Assembly: GCA_964470915.1 (NCBI GenBank)
Contig: CAYYEM010000025.1
Coordinates: 1 to 24,543 of the forward strand
Direction of reading: 5' to 3'
DNA length: 24,543 nucleotides
DNA from: CAYPXN01 sp964470915
GTDB lineage: Bacteria > UBA10199 > JADFYH01
The position numbers and the translations under genes are program-made. Shown piece after piece: positions 20,893-24,543 of the stretch (its first letter is position 1; each line of letters starts with the position of its first letter). The notes beneath the pieces are model-generated. The model did no database searches and was not told the origin of the DNA. It was given only the letters and a program-made list of their open reading frames with translations.

Positions 20893-21701
20893 CAAGCCCT
20901 TTGATTGTTACCTGTGCCTTAGTAGGTGCAGAACTCACTCGCAAGAATCAGCCCTATCTTCCTTTAAGTACAGATGAAATTTCTCAATCAGGAATCGAAG
21001 CTGTGAGAGCGGGTGCGAGCATGTTGCATCTGCATGTGCGTGATCAAAAGGGAAATCCTACTTGTGAAGTAAAAGTATTCAAAGAAGTGATTCAAAAAAT
21101 TCGAAATGAAGTAAGACCCATTTTGCAGGTTTCCACAGGAGCAGCGATTGGAGATAGCGAAGCAGATCGTTTGAGTGTGTTGGAGGCGGGGGCGGAAATG
21201 GCTTCACTTTCCACAGGAAGTATTAATTTTGGAAAAGATGTTTTTTTGAATCCTGTTCCTTTCATCGAAACACTGGCTCAAAAAATGCTTGAGAAAAACA
21301 TTAAGCCTGAAATCGAAGTGTTTGATGTTTCTATGCTAGAAATGGGCTTGAGTTTAGTCGAAAAAGGCTTGATAAAATCTCCACCTCATTTTCAATTTGT
21401 ACTCGGAGTTCCAGGGGCTCTTGCTGCAAGCGAAAGAAATCTGAAATTTTTGACAGAAGGACTTCCACCTGATGCTACTTGGAGTGTAGCGGCGATCGGT
21501 CGTTATCAATTTCCGATGATGGAACTTGCCATTCAATGGGGGGGACATTGTCGAGTAGGTTTTGAAGATAATATTTACCTTGAAAAAGGGATACTTGCCA
21601 AAAGTAATGCAGAATTGGTAACGAAGGTGGTGAGCTTGGCAGAAAAATATAAGAGGCCTATTGCAACAGTTGATCAAGCAAGAGAAATATTATTCAGGTG
21701 A
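20889..21701 (+). CDS. kce: 3-keto-5-aminohexanoate cleavage enzyme
   Basis: Kce is a zinc-dependent BKACE (DUF849) enzyme. It condenses 5-amino-3-oxohexanoate with acetyl-CoA to give acetoacetate and 3-aminobutyryl-CoA. The 270-residue TIM-barrel protein begins PLIVTCALVGAELTRKNQPY. H47 and H49 in HLHVRD and E226 in VGFED correspond to the zinc ligands H46, H48 and E230 of the Cloacimonas enzyme. LQVSTGA, ASLSTGSINFG and the substrate-loop region EVEVFD-like EIEVFDVSMLEMG are all present. ATG 20889 overlaps the kal TGA (ATGA), so the two are translationally coupled. Its own stop TGA (21699-21701) lies inside a dispersed repeat. The CoA-transferase (atoAD-like) that usually follows the pathway is not in the window. 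Confidence 0.92.
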   Translation: MTSPLIVTCALVGAELTRKNQPYLPLSTDEISQSGIEAVRAGASMLHLHVRDQKGNPTCEVKVFKEVIQKIRNEVRPILQVSTGAAIGDSEADRLSVLEAGAEMASLSTGSINFGKDVFLNPVPFIETLAQKMLEKNIKPEIEVFDVSMLEMGLSLVEKGLIKSPPHFQFVLGVPGALAASERNLKFLTEGLPPDATWSVAAIGRYQFPMMELAIQWGGHCRVGFEDNIYLEKGILAKSNAELVTKVVSLAEKYKRPIATVDQAREILFR

Positions 21702-21778
21702 GAAGTGAGGGGTGAGAAGTGAGGGGAAGAAATCTTTTCTTTTCACTCCTCATGTTTTACTTCTAACACCTCACTCTA
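21698..21778. repeat. GTGAGAAGTGAGGG repeat between kce and the DAGK-like gene
   Basis: The 14-mer GTGAGAAGTGAGGG occurs twice in tandem (21698-21711, 21712-21725). After about 17 nt it is followed by a loosely complementary arm with CACTCCTCA, TTACTTCTAACACCTCACT. It resembles the element inside the uracil-DNA glycosylase gene (23419-23497), so it is a second copy of one family. It supplies the kce stop codon and fills the space before the next ATG. Confidence 0.75.
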
Positions 21779-21781
21779 AGT

Positions 21782-22708
21782 ATGTCTGGTATCGGAATTG
21801 TTCTAAATCCTCATTCTAAAAAACACAAAAAAGATCCTGATCGTATGGATCGTTTGGCGTTTATTGTGGGAGATAAAGGTTCCTGCAAGGCAACGCATGA
21901 TTTGTCAGATCTGCAACGAGTAGCAGAAGAATTTAAAACGCGTGATATTGAGGTCCTGGGAATAGGTGGGGGAGATGGTACGATTCATTTTACGCTCACA
22001 GCTTTTATTCGAGTTTATGGAGACAAACCTCTTCCCAAAATTACTTTTTTGCGAGGGGGTACGCTTAATACCATGGCGATGGCCTGTGGTATTAAAGGGT
22101 CACCTGAAAAAATCATTTCAAATCTTCTTTATAAATATCACGAAGACCAGCCTTTTAAAATTAAAGAACTCGATTGTATGAATATCAATGGAGAGTATGG
22201 ATTTATTTTTGGGGCAGGGGTGATTTACCGTTTCATGGATGCTTATTATAATAAGGGAAATCGTTCTGCGTTTGGGGCAGGTATGACACTGATGCATTCT
22301 ATAGGCTCTGCTTTAATCAACGGCAAATTTTCACGTGATATGTTTGCTCGAATGGGGGCTGAAGTTTGGGTGAATGGTAAAAAATGGCCTTTTCAAAATT
22401 ATTCAGCCATTTATGCAGGAGCCGTGGATCGTTTAGGACTTAAATTCCGAGTATTTCACTACTCTGAAGAGCCTCGCAAGTTTCATGCAATTTCTTTTTC
22501 GACTCCACCCCGTAATATTTTACGCCATGTACCCTTCATGTTTTTAGGAAAACCTTCTACTTGTGCAGATTTAATTGAAGAACCCGCCGAAGAAATGATC
22601 ATCAAGTTTGATGAGCCTCAGGCCTATACCATCGACGGAGATATGCTTCCTCCCGCCAAAGAAATTTCAGTCAAAACGGGTCCACGATTACAAGTAGTAG
22701 TGGAATAG
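21782..22708 (+). CDS. Diacylglycerol/lipid kinase family protein (YegS/BmrU/DgkB-like)
   Basis: This is a 308-residue member of the DAGK catalytic-domain family, related to NAD kinases. GIVLNPHS opens the nucleotide-binding domain, VLGIGGGDGTIHF (59-71) carries the conserved GGDGT motif, and FLRGGTLNTMA (89-99) is the family GGT.N motif. A C-terminal beta-rich half follows, ending with IDGDMLPPAKEISVKTGP, typical of the family. It would phosphorylate diacylglycerol or another lipid with ATP at the cytoplasmic membrane face; the substrate cannot be read from the sequence. The ATG lies directly after the repeat at 21698-21778 and has no clear ribosome-binding site. It is converging on the uracil-DNA glycosylase gene. 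No functional link to lysine fermentation is evident. Confidence 0.83.
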   Translation: MSGIGIVLNPHSKKHKKDPDRMDRLAFIVGDKGSCKATHDLSDLQRVAEEFKTRDIEVLGIGGGDGTIHFTLTAFIRVYGDKPLPKITFLRGGTLNTMAMACGIKGSPEKIISNLLYKYHEDQPFKIKELDCMNINGEYGFIFGAGVIYRFMDAYYNKGNRSAFGAGMTLMHSIGSALINGKFSRDMFARMGAEVWVNGKKWPFQNYSAIYAGAVDRLGLKFRVFHYSEEPRKFHAISFSTPPRNILRHVPFMFLGKPSTCADLIEEPAEEMIIKFDEPQAYTIDGDMLPPAKEISVKTGPRLQVVVE

Positions 22709-22772
22709 ATTATTTTTTCAATTCCTTCATGGTCTATTCGCTTCGCCAGAAACAAGTTCTGACGGAGCTAAA

Positions 22773-22804
22773 GTCAGGGGAAGAATTCCATGTCTCCCCC
22801 TGAC
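22773..22804. other. Hairpin between convergent genes
   Basis: GTCAGGGG (22773-22780) pairs with CCCCTGAC (22797-22804) across a 16-nt loop. No T tract follows on either strand, so it may be a Rho-independent-like pause or a dispersed-repeat relic and not a proven terminator. Confidence 0.45.
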
Positions 22805-22829
22805 AACCCTCATGGGATTAGATGTTTGA

Positions 22830-23585
22830 TTATTTTCCTAACTCTTTCATCACAATCTGCATATCTTCCCAAACCGGTTTTTTCATATTGGGATTTCGGA
22901 GTAAAAAAGCAGGATGATAAGTGGGCATGAACTTAATGCTTTCAAGAGGGAGTTGAATATTTAACACTTTTTTAACTACTGGATTGGGCCATTGATGAAT
23001 TTTGCCACGGAGCCCGGTGATCTTATCCTCGGTTGCCAGTAAGGTTTGCACCGCAAAAGTTCCTAAGCCTACAATGATTTTAGGTTGGATGAGTTCTATT
23101 TGTTTGAAGAGAAAAGGAGAGCAGGTCGCAATTTCATCCGGAGCAGGATTGCGATTTTCTGGAGGCCGGCATTTTACAACATTTGCAATATAAACATCTT
23201 CTCTTTTAAATCCCATGGCTTCGATAATTTTAGTGAGAAGTTGACCGGCTCTCCCCACAAAAGGTTCACCTTTTAAGTCTTCATCTCGTCCAGGTGCTTC
23301 ACCGACAAACATCAGTTCAGCTTTTGGATTTCCTACCCCAAACACAATATTATTTCGACCTTCATTCAAGCGACAACGGGTGCAATTACCAATTACGTTG
23401 CGGATATCTTCGAGGAAAGTGAGGGGTGAGAGGTGAGAGGTGAGAGGTTTAGATTCTTTATTCTTTTCGTCTAACTCCTCACTTCTAACTTCTCTCTTCG
23501 ATTTCCAATAATACTCCGGCAGTAATCCAGCTTCTTTTTTTTGTTCCAAATAATCTGCAAGTTGTTCATTCGGGTTCTTCGACAT
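22830..23585 (-). CDS. udg: Family 4 (Fe-S) uracil-DNA glycosylase with an in-frame repeat
   Basis: This type 4 uracil-DNA glycosylase excises uracil from DNA to start base-excision repair. Motif A is GEAPGRDED (95-103), followed by PFVGRAG. The distal active-site motif is HPAFLLRNP (224-232). The [4Fe-4S] ligands are C68, C71, C139 (VKCRPPENRNP) and C155. Residues about 30-57 (REVRSEELDEKN...PLTSHLSPLTF) are encoded by a dispersed repeat inserted between the N-terminal helix (QLADYLEQKKEAGLLPEYYW) and the cluster domain. This is a tolerant spot where family members have variable linkers, so activity is probably kept. The length of 251 residues exceeds compact homologues of about 200 mainly because of this insert. 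It is transcribed toward the DAGK-like gene and divergent from the phospholipase-like gene. Confidence 0.92.
   Translation of the reverse strand: MSKNPNEQLADYLEQKKEAGLLPEYYWKSKREVRSEELDEKNKESKPLTSHLSPLTFLEDIRNVIGNCTRCRLNEGRNNIVFGVGNPKAELMFVGEAPGRDEDLKGEPFVGRAGQLLTKIIEAMGFKREDVYIANVVKCRPPENRNPAPDEIATCSPFLFKQIELIQPKIIVGLGTFAVQTLLATEDKITGLRGKIHQWPNPVVKKVLNIQLPLESIKFMPTYHPAFLLRNPNMKKPVWEDMQIVMKELGK
23419..23497. repeat. GTGAGAG repeat element inserted in frame in udg
   Basis: Four tandem heptamers (GTGAGGG once, then GTGAGAG three times, 23419-23446) are followed after about 23 nt by a roughly complementary arm (CTAACTCCTCACTTCTAACT, 23471-23490). It is the same family as 21698-21778. On the minus strand it stays open and encodes udg residues 30-56. 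Confidence 0.8.
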
Positions 23586-23656
23586 TTGGGGCTTTTCCTT
23601 CTATAGATAATTACTTATACTGTCATTAATCAGCATTTCCCTAAAGAAATTACCTT

Positions 23657-24543
23657 ATGTTTCTATATTTTGTCATCGTTTTCTTTATTTGGTTTCTGAT
23701 GCCATCTACCGCCCATGCTTGGGGGCCGGGTGCTCATTTGGATTATGCTCTTTATGCCTTGAGCCAAGTGGCAGTATTAGCACCCACAATTCGTCATCTT
23801 CTTAAAAAACATCCGAATGATTTTTTATATGGCAATCTTGCTGCTGATATTATTTTTGGAAAAAAATTCGCGGGAGATTTATATCATTGCCATCATTGGG
23901 ATGTCGCCATTCCTCTTTTAGATAAAGCAAAAAATGAAAGTGAACAGGCCTTTATTTATGGATATCTCACTCATTTGTCGGTGGATACAGTCGCCCATAA
24001 TTATTTTGTGCCTTACACCACGATTCAAAGTTACGAGGCCCTTACGCTTCGTCACACTTATTGGGAAATGCGCTACGATTTGAAAATGCCAGATAAAGTT
24101 TGGGATATTCTGAAAGAGTTAGCCTCCACAGATTACAGTAAAAATGATGCATTGCTAGAACAGGGTTTAAAGAAAGCGCTGTTTTCTTTCAAGACCACCA
24201 AGAAAATTTTTGATGGTTTAATGTTAGTTCAGCGCATGAACAAGTGGAGAAAAGCCGCAGAATTGATGGCAAAACGATCTTCTTATCCTCTCACCGATGA
24301 GTCAGTAAAAGATTTTAAAAGTATTTGTTATGCTTCTGCAGTGCATTTTCTTCAAAACTTTGATCAATCTTATGTTTTGCAGGCGGATCCTACCGGGCAG
24401 CTTAAGCTTCTTTATGCCAAAGAAATGGTAAACAAACTTCGCAAATACACCGCAAAAAAAGTGATTAGCAAAGAAGATGCAACTCTTTTAATTTCAAAAA
24501 TCAAAAAATCTCTTCGAGAAGGAATTTATAAGCCTGTCGCTTT
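23657..24543 (+). CDS. Secreted zinc-dependent phospholipase C-like protein, 5' part (runs off right edge)
   Basis: The frame is open from ATG 23657 to the window end, giving 295 codons. Residues 1-21 are a Sec signal peptide ending AHA. Cleavage would leave Trp22 at the mature N-terminus (WGPGAHLDYA), just as Trp1 is a zinc ligand in Bacillus cereus phospholipase C. H27 and the blocks LYGNLAADIIFG, HCHHWD and YGYLTHLSVDTVAHN supply the remaining His and Asp zinc ligands of the zinc-dependent PLC/S1-P1 fold. It is probably periplasmic or exported. Family members in Gram-negative bacteria are often of unknown substrate, so phospholipase activity is inferred. The C-terminal end is missing. No clear ribosome-binding site precedes the ATG. 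Confidence 0.82.
   Translation, partial: MFLYFVIVFFIWFLMPSTAHAWGPGAHLDYALYALSQVAVLAPTIRHLLKKHPNDFLYGNLAADIIFGKKFAGDLYHCHHWDVAIPLLDKAKNESEQAFIYGYLTHLSVDTVAHNYFVPYTTIQSYEALTLRHTYWEMRYDLKMPDKVWDILKELASTDYSKNDALLEQGLKKALFSFKTTKKIFDGLMLVQRMNKWRKAAELMAKRSSYPLTDESVKDFKSICYASAVHFLQNFDQSYVLQADPTGQLKLLYAKEMVNKLRKYTAKKVISKEDATLLISKIKKSLREGIYKPVA

Noticed and set aside
23419..23446. Tandem heptamers as a CRISPR array
   Set aside because: Units are 7 nt with no spacers, and the same family occurs elsewhere as a dispersed repeat.

Overview
The window is a draft-assembly segment with two 100-N gaps, from an AT-rich (under about 45% G+C by eye) Gram-negative bacterium. The Gram-negative reading rests on three lipoproteins with type II signal peptides, an LpoA-like periplasmic protein and sigma-54 machinery. 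The gene style (ThiL, RlmD, HemW, sigma-54 regulator, hybrid kinase, many dispersed palindromic repeats) suggests an uncultured former 'Deltaproteobacteria'-type lineage. That placement is inference; there is no rRNA or tRNA here to settle it.

Left part (1-8319). The 5' half of a ParA-type ATPase runs off the left edge on the minus strand. Divergent from it is a co-directional housekeeping run: hemW, grpE (broken by a real gap), a short DnaJ-like protein with a J domain and zinc fingers only, a TPR plus LpoA-like lipoprotein, thiL, an RlmD-type 23S rRNA methyltransferase and a cysteine-desulfurase-family enzyme.

Middle (8320-11580). Two tandem paralogous serine-rich secreted lipoproteins of unknown function share six cysteines with exactly conserved spacing inside three of the intervals. 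Each has its own leader, and each has or is followed by its own terminator. The second has an elaborate set of inverted repeats upstream.

Right part (11600-21701). This is a complete lysine fermentation module (3-keto-5-aminohexanoate pathway). The first half is kdd-kamA-kamD-kamE on the plus strand. The second half is kal-kce, also on the plus strand. Between them, on the minus strand, lie a NtrC-type sigma-54 response regulator and a cytoplasmic hybrid histidine kinase (REC-HisKA-HATPase-REC-HPt). Together the enzymes convert lysine through beta-lysine, 3,5-diaminohexanoate and 3-keto-5-aminohexanoate to acetoacetate, 3-aminobutyryl-CoA and crotonyl-CoA. A strong sigma-54 (-24/-12) promoter match lies upstream of kal, divergent from the regulator. 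A Rho-independent terminator then sits only 26 nt before the kal start codon. This suggests sigma-54 activation combined with attenuation in a leader of about 200 nt, which is the most interesting regulatory observation here.

The window ends with a diacylglycerol-kinase-family protein, a family 4 uracil-DNA glycosylase (minus strand) and the 5' part of a secreted zinc-dependent phospholipase C-like protein.

A second theme is a high density of small palindromic or inverted repeats of at least five families. Three are inserted in frame inside enzymes (RlmD, Kdd, Udg). Others supply stop codons or ribosome-binding sites at gene junctions (kdd/kamA, kamA/kamD, kce/DAGK). The 100-N gap in kal is an assembly artefact: the 55 nt on its left are repeated exactly on its right, and collapsing them restores kal and gives an ATGA overlap with kce.
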